Shown one piece after another: positions 48,589-58,720 of a DNA stretch of 64,000 nt. The stretch is taken from the NCBI RefSeq assembly GCF_014204525.1, contig NZ_JACHLP010000012.1:105401-169400 (forward strand), read 5' to 3'. The first letter of the stretch is position 1. The number at the start of each line of letters is the position of its first letter. The notes beneath the pieces are model-generated. The model was given only the letters and a program-made list of their open reading frames with translations, ran no database searches and was not told the DNA's origin. The position numbers and the translations under genes are program-made. Source of the DNA: Roseateles oligotrophus. GTDB lineage: Bacteria > Pseudomonadota > Gammaproteobacteria > Burkholderiales > Burkholderiaceae_C.

Positions 48589-49218
48589 TTAGCGCAGACC
48601 GGCAATGTAGTCGGACACGGCCTTGATCTCGCGATCATTCATTTTGGCCGCAACGCCGGTCATCTGGGCGTTGTTGGTGCGAGTACCGGCGCGGAAGGCG
48701 TTCAGCTGGGCTTCGGTGTAGTCCGCATGCTGGCCCGCCAGGCGTGGGTACTGCACCGGCAGGCCGGCGCCGTTGGGGCTGTGGCAGCTGGCGCAGGCGG
48801 GGATGGAACGGTCGGCAATGCCGCCGCGGTAGATCTTTTCGCCCAGATGGACGGTGTCCTTGTTCTTGGCGAAGCCGGGCTTGGCCTGCTTGGAGGCGTA
48901 GAAGGCGGCGACGTTCTTGATGTCCTCGTCGGACAGCGTCGCGGCCATGCCCTTCATGATGGCGTTGTTGCGCACACCCGATTTGAATTCGGTCAATTGC
49001 TTGGCCAGGTACTCGGCATGCTGGCCCTGAAGAATGGGGTTGGCCGGCGTGCCGCGCGAGCCGTCTGCCGTGTGGCAGGCCGCGCAGACTTGGGTAGCGG
49101 TGGCCTGGCCCTTGAGCAAGTCAGGCTTTGCAGGGGCTTTGGTGTCATTCGCCACTGCGTTCAACGCGGCAGAAGTCAACAAAAAGCCCGACAACAGAAA
49201 AGCAGCAGTCTTCTTCAT
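48589..49218 (-). CDS. Diheme cytochrome c4
   Basis: 209 aa. Signal peptide (KKTAAFLLSGFLLTSAALNAVA, cleavage near residue 24). Two cytochrome c domains with heme motifs CAACH near residue 42 and CASCH near 142; each domain has a distal Met ligand (MKGM and QMTGV regions). Periplasmic electron carrier between the bc1 complex and oxidases or reductases. Beside resB/ccsA, which mature it. Confidence 0.94.
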   Translation of the reverse strand: MKKTAAFLLSGFLLTSAALNAVANDTKAPAKPDLLKGQATATQVCAACHTADGSRGTPANPILQGQHAEYLAKQLTEFKSGVRNNAIMKGMAATLSDEDIKNVAAFYASKQAKPGFAKNKDTVHLGEKIYRGGIADRSIPACASCHSPNGAGLPVQYPRLAGQHADYTEAQLNAFRAGTRTNNAQMTGVAAKMNDREIKAVSDYIAGLR

Positions 49219-49285
49219 GAATGGATTGATTCGGTAGGCGTAAGCCGAGGATTTTACAATGGCAATCTACAAGGCTTAATAAATC

Positions 49286-50101
49286 ATGACCAACACCTCA
49301 TCTGCGCCGCAACACACACCGGCTGAAACGCCCGCTTCGACGCGGGGGTACACCCGTCTTGTCTCTCGCCGTGCAGGGAAAACCACGGTTAGCCGCGGCC
49401 TTGAGGATTCGGCGGAAGACAAAATGGTGTTGGGTTGGACCCACACCGCCCGTTTCCTGACCACCGCCAGCGAGCTGATCCATCTGCCCGCCAGTGAATT
49501 GCCCGAGATTGCCTTCGTCGGCCGCTCCAACGCCGGCAAGTCCACCGCCATCAACACCCTGGCCCAGCAAAAGCGCCTGGCTTTTGCCTCCAAGACGCCG
49601 GGCCGCACCCAGCACATCAATCTGTTTGAGGTGGGGCCCAAGGATGCGGCGAACGCCTGGTTCGCCGACCTGCCCGGCTATGGCTATGCCGCGGTGGCGC
49701 GCACCGCCAAGCTGCGCTGGCAAAAGGTGATGGCCGACTATCTGGGTGTGCGCCGCAGCCTCTCCGGCGTCGTGTTGATGGTGGATTCGCGCCTGGGTCT
49801 GACCGATCTGGACAAGCAATTGCTGGAGTTCGTCACGCCGCGGGTGCGTAATGGTGAGATCAAGCTGCTGGTGCTGCTGACCAAGTCGGACAAGCTCAAC
49901 CGCAAGGAAGCCGATGCGGCCCTCTATTCCACCCTGGCTCATCTGAACACCATCGCCACCGCCGAATCGGATGTGTGGGTGACGCTGTTCTCGGCGCTGA
50001 AGAAGCAGGGCGTGGCCGATGTGGCCGCCATCCTGCACGAGTGGGTGCATGTGCGGCCGCCCGTCGCCGAGCTGGCAGCCCCTGTGGCGCCAGCGGTCTG
50101 A
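49286..50101 (+). CDS. engB: EngB (YihA/YsxC) ribosome biogenesis GTPase
   Basis: 271 aa as drawn. GTPase required for large-subunit assembly. G1 GRSNAGKST near residue 80, G2/G3 region TPGRTQHINLF and DLPGYGYA near 130, G4 TKSDK near 205. The core begins GWTHTARFLTTASELIHLP near 50. An in-frame ATG at 49424 with GGAAG 6 nt upstream would give a 225-aa protein nearer the E. coli length (210), so the first 46 residues may not be translated. It is divergent from cytochrome c4. Confidence 0.92.
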   Translation: MTNTSSAPQHTPAETPASTRGYTRLVSRRAGKTTVSRGLEDSAEDKMVLGWTHTARFLTTASELIHLPASELPEIAFVGRSNAGKSTAINTLAQQKRLAFASKTPGRTQHINLFEVGPKDAANAWFADLPGYGYAAVARTAKLRWQKVMADYLGVRRSLSGVVLMVDSRLGLTDLDKQLLEFVTPRVRNGEIKLLVLLTKSDKLNRKEADAALYSTLAHLNTIATAESDVWVTLFSALKKQGVADVAAILHEWVHVRPPVAELAAPVAPAV

Positions 50102-50111
50102 GTCAAGACCC

Positions 50112-52394
50112 TCAGGGCCGGCCGATGAAGAGGTAGAGCAGGGTGCCGCCCTTGGGGGCGTAGCCCAGGCCCAGATAGAGCGGCCCTAAGCCGGTGTCGG
50201 CGCCGATGAAGGCGCTGGCGGCGCTGCGCAGATCGGTGGCCGAGAGTTTGTCCTTGCGCATCCAGGCATTGCCCAGCTCCAGCGAGCCGCCGACGAAGAA
50301 TCCGCGGGTCAGCACCGGGTTGTCGCGCAGGCGCAGATAGTAGCTGGCGCGGCCGAACACCAGGGTGTCGCCGATCAGTTGGCCGGCCTGGTAGCCCGAG
50401 AGCTGCTGAAAGCCGCCCAGGCTGTACGGCCCTTGGGCCGATTCCTCGGGCTGGCGCGCCAGCAGGCCGCGCAGATGCAGATTGAGGGTGTGGGCGCCCC
50501 AGCTCTTGGCCAGCGTGGCTTGCAGCTCGCCGCGCTGGAAGTCGGCGCTGCGCACCGGGCCGCCGGACTGCTTGCCGCCGATGGCCTCGAACAGCACGCG
50601 GTAGCCGCGCTGCGGGAAGTTGGCAAAGTCCAGCTGATCGACCACGGCCCGCAGGCGCAGGCCGGTCTCGTGCCAGGTGCTGTCCAGGCGCGGATCGACC
50701 AGATCCACCGTCATCAGCTTGGCCACATTGCGCCAGGTCTGGTGTACCAGGCCCAGGCGCACCTCGCCCAGGCTGCTCCAGGGCTGGCCGAGGTCAAAAC
50801 CCAGGGTGCCAGCCTGGCGCTGCAAGCGGGCGGCCGCGATGTCGGAGTTGTTGTTGTAGAGCGTGAAGTTGCGCCTCTCGGCCTCGCCCCAGGCGGACAG
50901 GAACCAGTCGTTGGAGCGCCCGATCTTGAAGCTCAGCGGCTGGTAGATCTCGCTGAACAGGCGCGGCGTCTGGCCGATCGAGACCTGGTTGCGCCACTCG
51001 GTGCCGATGGCGCTGAGCCAGTGGCGGTTGTGGGAGATGCGCAGATTGAAGGCGCTCTCGCCATCGAAGTCGGTGCTCAGGTCCAGGCCGACGCGGAAGT
51101 AGTTGGGGCCCCAGTACTTATCGTCCATGGTGAACAGCAGGGCGGCGCCGCCGGGCCGTTCTTCCACGTGGTAATCCACCCGCTCGTAGTCGCCCGAGGA
51201 GGCCAGGAAGCGCGCGTCGCGTTCGGCTCTTTCGGTGTCGAACTGCTGGCCCGGGGCGGACTCCAGCTGGGCCTGGAAGCGGGCCGGGTGGGTCAGCGTG
51301 GTGCCGGCGAATTCGATGCTCTGGATCTTGGGGCTGGGCAGTTTGGACTGCACCCGCGCCAGATGCCAGGCCGCGTAGTCCTCGGCATTCAGGGCCAGGG
51401 CGCGCAGCTGGGGGATCAAGGCTTCGGCCGCGGCCTCGCCGGCGGCGATGAATTCCTGGGTGCGCTCAAAATCGCCCGAGCTGAGGTTTTGCAGCTGCGG
51501 GGTGATCAGCACATCGTCGTTCCACAGCGTGGCCAGGCTGCGCTGCACATTCTGCTCGGTCAGGATATTGATCATCTGCCCGGTCAGGCCGACCAGGGAG
51601 CTCAGCGAGGCGCGGCCGGACAAGGGTGTGCCCACATTGACGGCGATCAGGCGTTGCGCACCCAGTCTGCGGGCCACATCCACCGGCAGATTGTTGACCA
51701 GACCGCCATCGCCCAGCACGCGCTCATGCACCTCGGTCGGCGAGAACACGGCCGGCACGCTCATGCTGGAGCGCATGGCCAGGGCCAGATCGCCATCGGC
51801 CAGCACCACCTGGGCGCCGGTCTCCATATCGGTGGCGATGGCACGGAAGGGCGTGGGCAACTGGTCGAATGACTGGATATGCCGCACCGGCATGGTGAAG
51901 CGGCGCAGCAGAATCTCCAGGCCGCGGCTGGACAGGGTGCCTTGCGGCAGGCGGATCTCGCCGTCGCGCATGCCCAGCTCGACCGCCGCCGAGAATTCAA
52001 AGTCTTCTTCCTTGCGTCGTTGCGAGAGCAGCTGGCGATCCACCCGGCCGGCAAAGACATTGCTCCAGACCACTCTGAGCAGCTCGCGCTCCAGGTCTTG
52101 GGCCGTCATGCCGCTGGCGTAGAGGCCGCCGATGATGGCGCCCATGGAGGTGCCGGTGATCACATCGGCCGGGATGCGCTCCCGCTCCAGCACCTTCAGC
52201 ACGCCCACATGGGCCAGGCCGCGCGCGCCCCCGCCCGACAGCACCAGGCCGATCTTGGCGCGGCCGGTTTCGGCCGCCGGGGCCGGCCGCATATCGGGCT
52301 GGCCCTGGGCCAGGGCGGTGCTGGCGGCCAGGCTCAGCGCACAGCAGCACAGTTGCAACCAGCTTGGGCGCCTGCCGGCCTGCTCAAACGCCAT
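50112..52394 (-). CDS. Patatin-like phospholipase with outer-membrane barrel (PlpD / type Vd-like)
   Basis: 760 aa. Signal peptide to about residue 30. Patatin domain about 45-300: oxyanion SGGGARGLAHVG near 53, nucleophile Ser83 in GTSMG, catalytic Asp in GDGGLVNNLP near 212. A POTRA-like segment follows about 340-410 (IQSIEFAGTTLTHPARFQAQ), then a beta-barrel of the BamA/Omp85 kind ending in YLFIGRP with a penultimate aromatic pattern. The family passes its lipase domain through its own barrel (type Vd secretion) or keeps it on the surface. It overlaps the upstream DUF1631 gene by 11 bp. Confidence 0.9.
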   Translation of the reverse strand: MAFEQAGRRPSWLQLCCCALSLAASTALAQGQPDMRPAPAAETGRAKIGLVLSGGGARGLAHVGVLKVLERERIPADVITGTSMGAIIGGLYASGMTAQDLERELLRVVWSNVFAGRVDRQLLSQRRKEEDFEFSAAVELGMRDGEIRLPQGTLSSRGLEILLRRFTMPVRHIQSFDQLPTPFRAIATDMETGAQVVLADGDLALAMRSSMSVPAVFSPTEVHERVLGDGGLVNNLPVDVARRLGAQRLIAVNVGTPLSGRASLSSLVGLTGQMINILTEQNVQRSLATLWNDDVLITPQLQNLSSGDFERTQEFIAAGEAAAEALIPQLRALALNAEDYAAWHLARVQSKLPSPKIQSIEFAGTTLTHPARFQAQLESAPGQQFDTERAERDARFLASSGDYERVDYHVEERPGGAALLFTMDDKYWGPNYFRVGLDLSTDFDGESAFNLRISHNRHWLSAIGTEWRNQVSIGQTPRLFSEIYQPLSFKIGRSNDWFLSAWGEAERRNFTLYNNNSDIAAARLQRQAGTLGFDLGQPWSSLGEVRLGLVHQTWRNVAKLMTVDLVDPRLDSTWHETGLRLRAVVDQLDFANFPQRGYRVLFEAIGGKQSGGPVRSADFQRGELQATLAKSWGAHTLNLHLRGLLARQPEESAQGPYSLGGFQQLSGYQAGQLIGDTLVFGRASYYLRLRDNPVLTRGFFVGGSLELGNAWMRKDKLSATDLRSAASAFIGADTGLGPLYLGLGYAPKGGTLLYLFIGRP

Positions 52395-54387
52395 GGCTCA
52401 GGTTCTGCATCAAGGTGTTGACCGCGCGTTGCAGCACATCGGTTTCGTCCAGGGCGGTGATCAGGCCATTGGCCAGCAGCTTCTCGATCGCGCCGCGCGT
52501 CATGGAGTGGCGCTCATCCGGGTCCTGGCCGACGAAGAGGAAGAACTGCCGGCTCTCGCTGACCCAGGCCACCTGGGCGGTCAGCCATTCGCTCTGCACA
52601 AACAGGTGGTACCAGTTGCCCACCTGCAGGCCGTTCATCCATTGGTTGATGGCGGTCTGGGATTCCAGCGAAGTCATCTGGTCGTAGAGCTGTACCGGCA
52701 CCGTGGGCAGATGGCCGCGGTCGATCTTGGTATTGCTCCAGTGGTCGGGCTGGCGGGACTCGCGTTCCTCCAGCAGGCGGCTGAGCTGGGCCTCGGGCGA
52801 GGGCAGGGGTTCGGCCGGCGTGGCGCTGGCCAGTGCCTGGGCCCGCAAGCTTTGCGGCAGGGCGCTGAGGCCGCGCAGCAGGCGACCGTGCTGCTCCATC
52901 AGCTCGCGCAGCACCGGCTCGCGCTTGGCCTCGGGCAACTTGATGGAGTCGCAGCCGGCGTTGAAGCGGGCGAGCAGCAGGGGCAGCTTCTGGCGCAAGC
53001 CCTGGCGGTCCGCCTCTTCGGGCAGCTCGTGCAAGCTGTCGATCAGCAGGTCCACCCAGTCGGCCAACTGGGCGACCTCGGGCGCGTCGCGGCCATGCCA
53101 GACCATGGCTTGCACGATGATTTGCGTCCAGGTGTTGTGCAGGAACTCGCTCATCTTGGGCGCCAGCGGCGCACCGGCGGTCTGGGCCTTGATCTGCTCG
53201 CGCAGCAGTTCCAGCCATTGCGGGCGCAGCTCCTTGCGCTCCAGGCTCGCTAGGGCCTCGGCGCTGCCCTGGCTGCGCTGCTGGGCCTGGGCGCTCAGAT
53301 GTGCTTCCACCCGGCCGAGCACCTTCTGGAACAAGACGGCGCTGGGCGTGGCGCTGTCGATCAGCAGGGGCAGCTCGCCCTCCATAAAGCGCAGGAACTC
53401 CTTCAGCTGCTCGTCCTCGGTGCTGTCAAACGCCATGCCGTGAGCGGCCACGCGATTGAGCAAGCGCCAGGTCGGGTGATCCTGGCGGTGCAGCAAGCTG
53501 GTGTCGTCGCGGGCCAGGCGCAGCACGGCCACCTGCAGGCGGCCCAGCAAGCCCTTGATGGGCGGCAGCAGGCGCGGGTCCGAGAGGATTTGCTCGTACA
53601 GGCGGTTGAGCATATCGGGGCCGGTGGCCTTGATGAAGACGGGCTCCTGGCCTGGCAACCCCGAATTCGCCAGGTCTTGCAGGCGCGAATTCCTCTTCTC
53701 GACCCGGCGATTCAATCCGTCCAGGGTGGCGGGTTCGTTCAAGCGCTGCCCTTCAAACTGGCGCAGATCGGCTCCCTTGTCCTGCAGCCTGGCGGCGTGG
53801 CTGGCGACCAAACCACTCAGCTCAGCGGCACGCAGCTCGGCGCACAAAGCCGAGTAAAGCCGCAACAGGCCTTGCGACATGGGCGTGGCCGCCACCTGCA
53901 TCAGGCCGTAGCGGCGCTCGGGCTCGAGCGGGATGCCGGAGAAGGCGGTCAGCAAGGCCTGGGCGAACAGGCCCGGCCGCAGCGGGTTTTCATTCTTGCG
54001 CGCGCGCGCCGTGCCGCGCAGCGCGGCAAAGAAGTTGCCCAGCTGATGCAGTTCGGGCCTGCATTGCTCTTCCACCACATGGATCACATGCGCGATGGCC
54101 ACGTCCTGCAAGGCCTGGCGCTCGTCGACCAGGCTGAGCGTATCCAGGCTGCCTCGGCGTTTCTGGATGGGATCTTCACCGCGCGCCGCCGCTTCGATCA
54201 GGGGCAGGACCGCGCATTCGAAGTCGAAAGCGAAGCTGCCGCGCAGGCGGCGCCAGGCATCTTGCAGCGGGAAATGCTGGGCTTTGGCCTCGAGTTCGTC
54301 CTGGATGGCATTCAGCAGGGCGCGGCTGAGGATGGGCAGCTGCTTGCGTGCTTCATCCAACAGGGAATTCTGGGTCGGAGCGGGCAT
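52384..54387 (-). CDS. DUF1631 family protein
   Basis: 667 aa soluble protein, full length for the DUF1631 family of beta/gammaproteobacteria. No signal or membrane segment. N-terminal helices (LLDEARKQLPILSRALLNAIQDEL), the conserved LSLVDERQALQDVAIAHV near 83, and a C-terminal domain with NTKIDRGHLPTVPVQLYDQMTSLES and SEWLTAQVAWVSESRQFFLFVG near 600, which resembles PilZ-like DUF1631 tails. Role unknown. Overlaps the patatin gene start by 11 bp, so probably co-transcribed. Confidence 0.88.
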   Translation of the reverse strand: MPAPTQNSLLDEARKQLPILSRALLNAIQDELEAKAQHFPLQDAWRRLRGSFAFDFECAVLPLIEAAARGEDPIQKRRGSLDTLSLVDERQALQDVAIAHVIHVVEEQCRPELHQLGNFFAALRGTARARKNENPLRPGLFAQALLTAFSGIPLEPERRYGLMQVAATPMSQGLLRLYSALCAELRAAELSGLVASHAARLQDKGADLRQFEGQRLNEPATLDGLNRRVEKRNSRLQDLANSGLPGQEPVFIKATGPDMLNRLYEQILSDPRLLPPIKGLLGRLQVAVLRLARDDTSLLHRQDHPTWRLLNRVAAHGMAFDSTEDEQLKEFLRFMEGELPLLIDSATPSAVLFQKVLGRVEAHLSAQAQQRSQGSAEALASLERKELRPQWLELLREQIKAQTAGAPLAPKMSEFLHNTWTQIIVQAMVWHGRDAPEVAQLADWVDLLIDSLHELPEEADRQGLRQKLPLLLARFNAGCDSIKLPEAKREPVLRELMEQHGRLLRGLSALPQSLRAQALASATPAEPLPSPEAQLSRLLEERESRQPDHWSNTKIDRGHLPTVPVQLYDQMTSLESQTAINQWMNGLQVGNWYHLFVQSEWLTAQVAWVSESRQFFLFVGQDPDERHSMTRGAIEKLLANGLITALDETDVLQRAVNTLMQNLSHGV

Positions 54388-54701
54388 GAATTGGAGGGAT
54401 CCAAGGATCGCGCATTATGGCGGGACGCTAGGCTGGATTTTGCCCCTTCGGCCAAGTTTCCCTCGGACGGGGTGGGTGGGAATTGCGGGCTTTTTCTGTG
54501 CCCGGCCCTGCTCGGGTGACAGGTCTTGCCCAGACATCATGGCCGCCCGGCCAGGGCTGCGCCAATTTCCGCTCGCTGTGAACCCGCGAATGCGGGGTGT
54601 AGCCCCGCAAGAGGGTCAGCAGAATCGCGCCTCGTGATCCGGCCGCCGCTGATTTTTGGCGTTTGGAGCGCGCCCAGGGTCCATAGACAGGGAGAACAGA
54701 G
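54388..54701. other. Divergent intergenic region
   Basis: 314 bp between the DUF1631 and PEP-CTERM genes, presumably holding both promoters; no confident promoter boxes were picked out. A small hairpin TGCGGGG/CCCCGCA with 5-nt loop lies at 54591-54609. GGGAGA stands before the PEP-CTERM ATG. Confidence 0.4.
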
Positions 54702-55424
54702 ATGACGATCAAGCAGCAATTTAAGAACTTGTCCGTAAATAGCAGGGTTGAGGATGGCGAGGCGATTTGGGCGCAGGGCAAGGCGCAAACCACAGCGATA
54801 CCCGGCGGTATCGCGAGGATTTGTAACGCAGCCATGCGTTCAAAGCGTCCGCCAGCCGACCCCGGCTATTTGCGGATAAGTTCTAAGCAGGCCTTGCTGG
54901 GAACGGCGCTGGCGCTGGGCTTCGCGGCCGCCCAGGCCGCACCGGTGTCCTTGGCTTATGCCGGCACGGGCAATATTTTTGGCAAGTCCTCCGCGGCCAC
55001 GGGTACGGGCTTCTTCACGAGCAAATCGGGGACTCAGGGCAGCGCGATCGCGCTCGAGGATCTGGCGGACTTCAGCTTTGTGCTGACTTTCAAATACGAC
55101 GGACGCACCGACGTGCTGAACTTCGGGCTCGCCAATCTGCTGAATTTCAGCGCTACGCTGGGTGTTGATGGGGTGGAAGCGCTGGTGCTGGATACTAGCA
55201 CGCTGCGTTCTCCCTCGCTGTGGGGCCAGTCCTTCCATGTGCGCGGCCTGGGCGCCGATCAGGCCTGGAGCAGGAATTTCGATATGCCCGGCTATCTGTC
55301 CCGTGGCCAGCTCAAGGCCACGCTGGACAGCAGCTCGCAGGTGCCGGAGCCGGCCTCCCTGGCCTTGGTGCTGGCTGCCTTGGCGAGCGCAGGACTGGCC
55401 GCACACAGGCGTCGCTCTGCCTGA
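54702..55424 (+). CDS. PEP-CTERM sorting-signal protein, with in-frame insertion near N-terminus
   Basis: 240 aa. C-terminal VPEPASLALVLAALASAGLA followed by HRRRSA is the PEP-CTERM sorting signal read by an exosortase, so the product is exported and processed at the cell surface. The N-terminus begins MTIKQQFK, then 54 extra residues encoded by a MITE-like element, then QALLGTALALGFAAAQAAP, the hydrophobic core and cleavage site. Without the insert, residues 1-8 join directly to QALLG and make a normal signal peptide. GGGAGA precedes the ATG at 54702. Export may now fail or rely on an internal start (ATG at 54834). Middle region not recognised. Confidence 0.8.
   Translation: MTIKQQFKNLSVNSRVEDGEAIWAQGKAQTTAIPGGIARICNAAMRSKRPPADPGYLRISSKQALLGTALALGFAAAQAAPVSLAYAGTGNIFGKSSAATGTGFFTSKSGTQGSAIALEDLADFSFVLTFKYDGRTDVLNFGLANLLNFSATLGVDGVEALVLDTSTLRSPSLWGQSFHVRGLGADQAWSRNFDMPGYLSRGQLKATLDSSSQVPEPASLALVLAALASAGLAAHRRRSA
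54722..54886. mobile_element. MITE-like insertion (159 bp plus TAA duplication) inside PEP-CTERM gene
   Basis: Terminal inverted repeats AGAACTTGTCCGTAAATAGC (54724-54743) and its inverse at 54865-54884 match at 18 of 20 positions. TAA flanks both sides (54722-54724, 54884-54886), giving a 159-bp element with a 3-bp target duplication. The centre carries a perfect hairpin GCGATACC/GGTATCGC (54795-54802, 54807-54814) placed on the midpoint, so the whole element is a long imperfect palindrome. No coding capacity. TAA duplication fits TNA-targeting IS5-family members (inference). Confidence 0.8.
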
Positions 55425-55436
55425 GTCTTGCGCATG

Positions 55437-55466
55437 AAAAAAGGGCCGCTGTGAAGCGGCCCTTTT
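55437..55466. terminator. Bidirectional terminator between PEP-CTERM gene and groEL
   Basis: Perfect 12-bp stem (55439-55450 with 55455-55466, GGGCCGCT core), loop GTGA. TTTT follows on the plus strand and TTTTTT on the minus strand, so it can end both convergent transcripts. Confidence 0.88.
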
Positions 55467-55512
55467 GATTTGGCAGTGGCTGGGAAGCACAGGGCTTCCC
55501 GGCGGGCAGCAA

Positions 55513-57180
<1,668 letters not shown>

Positions 57181-57220
57181 TTAAAAAAGGGTCAGAACTT
57201 GTTGCGGGGCTAGAGAAGAA

Positions 57221-57511
57221 TTACTTCTCAACGACTGCAAACAAATCCTCTTCGCGCATGACCAGCAGCTCATCGCCATCGACCTTGACGGTCTGGCCCG
57301 AGTACTTGCCGAACAGCACGCGGTCGCCGACCTTGACGTTCAGGGCGATCAGGTCGCCCTTGTCATTGCGCTTGCCGGCGCCGACGGCCAGCACTTCGCC
57401 TTGATCCGGCTTTTCAGCGGCGGCGTCGGGGATGACGATGCCCGAAGCGGTCTTGGTTTCTTGTTCGAGGCGCTTAACGATCACGCGATCGTGCAGAGGA
57501 CGCAGTTTCAT
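57221..57511 (-). CDS. groS: Co-chaperonin GroES (Hsp10)
   Basis: 96 aa from the ATG giving [19 protein letters not shown]; the frame runs 36 bp further upstream. The mobile loop [18 protein letters not shown] near residues 17-34 binds Gro[36 protein letters not shown] is canonical. Caps the GroEL ring. First gene of the operon, under the CIRCE element. Confidence 0.97.
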   Translation of the reverse strand: MKLRPLHDRVIVKRLEQETKTASGIVIPDAAAEKPDQGEVLAVGAGKRNDKGDLIALNVKVGDRVLFGKYSGQTVKVDGDELLVMREEDLFAVVEK

Positions 57512-57658
57512 CACATCTCCTAGGTGTAGGTCGGGACTTTTGAGCAAGGCAAAGAGCGGTTCGGCCTGTCGTGACAGACCCAGCCAACTCCGCCGGGGGA
57601 AAGATTTGCTGACCCGCCAACCCCGCCAAATGCTTGTCCGGCAAGGATTTTTGGATCG

Positions 57659-57685
57659 TTAGCACTCGTGGTGCTTGAGTGCTAG
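57659..57685 (-). promoter_or_regulatory. CIRCE operator (HrcA repressor site)
   Basis: TTAGCACTC, 9-nt spacer, GAGTGCTAG: the HrcA-binding inverted repeat with a single departure from TTAGCACTC-N9-GAGTGCTAA. It lies just downstream of the groES -10 box, so HrcA would block transcription until heat shock. Confidence 0.93.
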
Positions 57686-57692
57686 CAAACGA

Positions 57693-57720
57693 ATTATATG
57701 GGTGAGTCCTGACAGTTCAA
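57693..57720 (-). promoter_or_regulatory. groESL sigma-70-type promoter
   Basis: On the minus strand TTGAAC (57720-57715), 16-bp spacer, perfect TATAAT (57698-57693). The transcript would start within or beside CIRCE. Confidence 0.7.
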
Positions 57721-57749
57721 GACCCGGTCCTGGCTTGTCAATATTTAAG

Positions 57750-57777
57750 TTGAGACTTTTGTGTGAAGTAGTAATAT
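57750..57777 (+). promoter_or_regulatory. Candidate promoter of chrB, possibly giving a leaderless transcript
   Basis: TTGAGA (57750-57755), 16-bp spacer, TAATAT (57772-57777), only 7 bp before the chrB ATG; no Shine-Dalgarno sequence precedes that ATG. If used, the mRNA would start at about the A of the start codon. Confidence 0.45.
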
Positions 57778-57784
57778 CTACAAA

Positions 57785-58720
57785 ATGAAATGCTTGCTAC
57801 TTATTCTCTCGCTGCCCACAGAGAACGCCAGCGCTCGCATGCGCTGCTGGCGCGCGCTGAAGGCTTGCGGCGCGGCCGTGCTGCGCGACGGGGTCTATCT
57901 GCTGCCCGATCAGGGCGGCAACGCGAGCACCTTGGCGGCCATCGCCGAAGACCTGCGCAGCAACGCCGGCACGGCCTATCTATTGCCGACGCAAAGCGAT
58001 GCGCCAGAGTTCAAGACGCTGTTTGACCGCACGGCCGAGTTCGGCGAACTCTTCGGGCTGATTGCCGCCTGCCGGGCCGAGCTGCGGGAGGACAGCGTGC
58101 TCGACGTGCTCAAGCAATGCCGCAAGCTGCGCAAAAGCCTGGAGCAGTTGATGGCCATCGATTTCTTCCCGGGCGAGGCCCAGCGGCAGGCGGCAGGCGC
58201 TTTGCAAGCGCTGGAGCTGGACGCCAACCGCCTGCTCTCACCGAACGAGCCCCAGGCCACGGAGCGGGGCATTGCGCGCCTCAATATCGAGGACTATCGC
58301 GGCCGCATCTGGGCGACCCGCAGCCGGCCCTGGGTGGACCGACTCGCCAGCGCCTGGCTGATCCGCCGCTTCATCGACCCCGACGCCCGCTTTCTCTGGC
58401 TCAAGGCGCCGGCCGATTGCCCCGGGCAGGCGCTGGGCTTTGATTTCGACGGCGCCACCTTCAGCCATGTGGGCCTACGCGTGACCTTCGAGACCCTGCT
58501 GGCCAGCTTCGGGCTGGAAACCCCGGCGCTGCTGCGCCTGGGCTTGCTGGTGCACAGCCTGGACGTCGGCGGCGTCCAGCCGCTCGAAGCCGCCGGTGTG
58601 GAGAGCGTGCTCGCCGGCATGCGCGAAGCCATCAGCGACGACGACCAGCTGCTACTCGTGGCGGCGGCTGTCTTCGAAGGCCTGCTGACCGCCTTTCAAC
58701 ATTCACAGGACAAGCCATGA
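57785..58720 (+). CDS. chrB: ChrB, chromate-responsive regulator
   Basis: 311 aa, full two-domain ChrB. The N-terminal domain (about 1-150: LSLPTENASARMRCWRALKACGAAVLRDGVYLLPD) resembles PaaX-like winged-helix ChrB; the C-terminal ChrB_C domain (about 175-305) has RPWVDRLASAWLIRRFIDPDARF and DDDQLLLVAAAVFEGLLTAF. ChrB is known as a chromate-sensing regulator of chr operons. No ribosome site is visible upstream. Its stop overlaps the next gene by 4 bp. Confidence 0.9.
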   Translation: MKCLLLILSLPTENASARMRCWRALKACGAAVLRDGVYLLPDQGGNASTLAAIAEDLRSNAGTAYLLPTQSDAPEFKTLFDRTAEFGELFGLIAACRAELREDSVLDVLKQCRKLRKSLEQLMAIDFFPGEAQRQAAGALQALELDANRLLSPNEPQATERGIARLNIEDYRGRIWATRSRPWVDRLASAWLIRRFIDPDARFLWLKAPADCPGQALGFDFDGATFSHVGLRVTFETLLASFGLETPALLRLGLLVHSLDVGGVQPLEAAGVESVLAGMREAISDDDQLLLVAAAVFEGLLTAFQHSQDKP

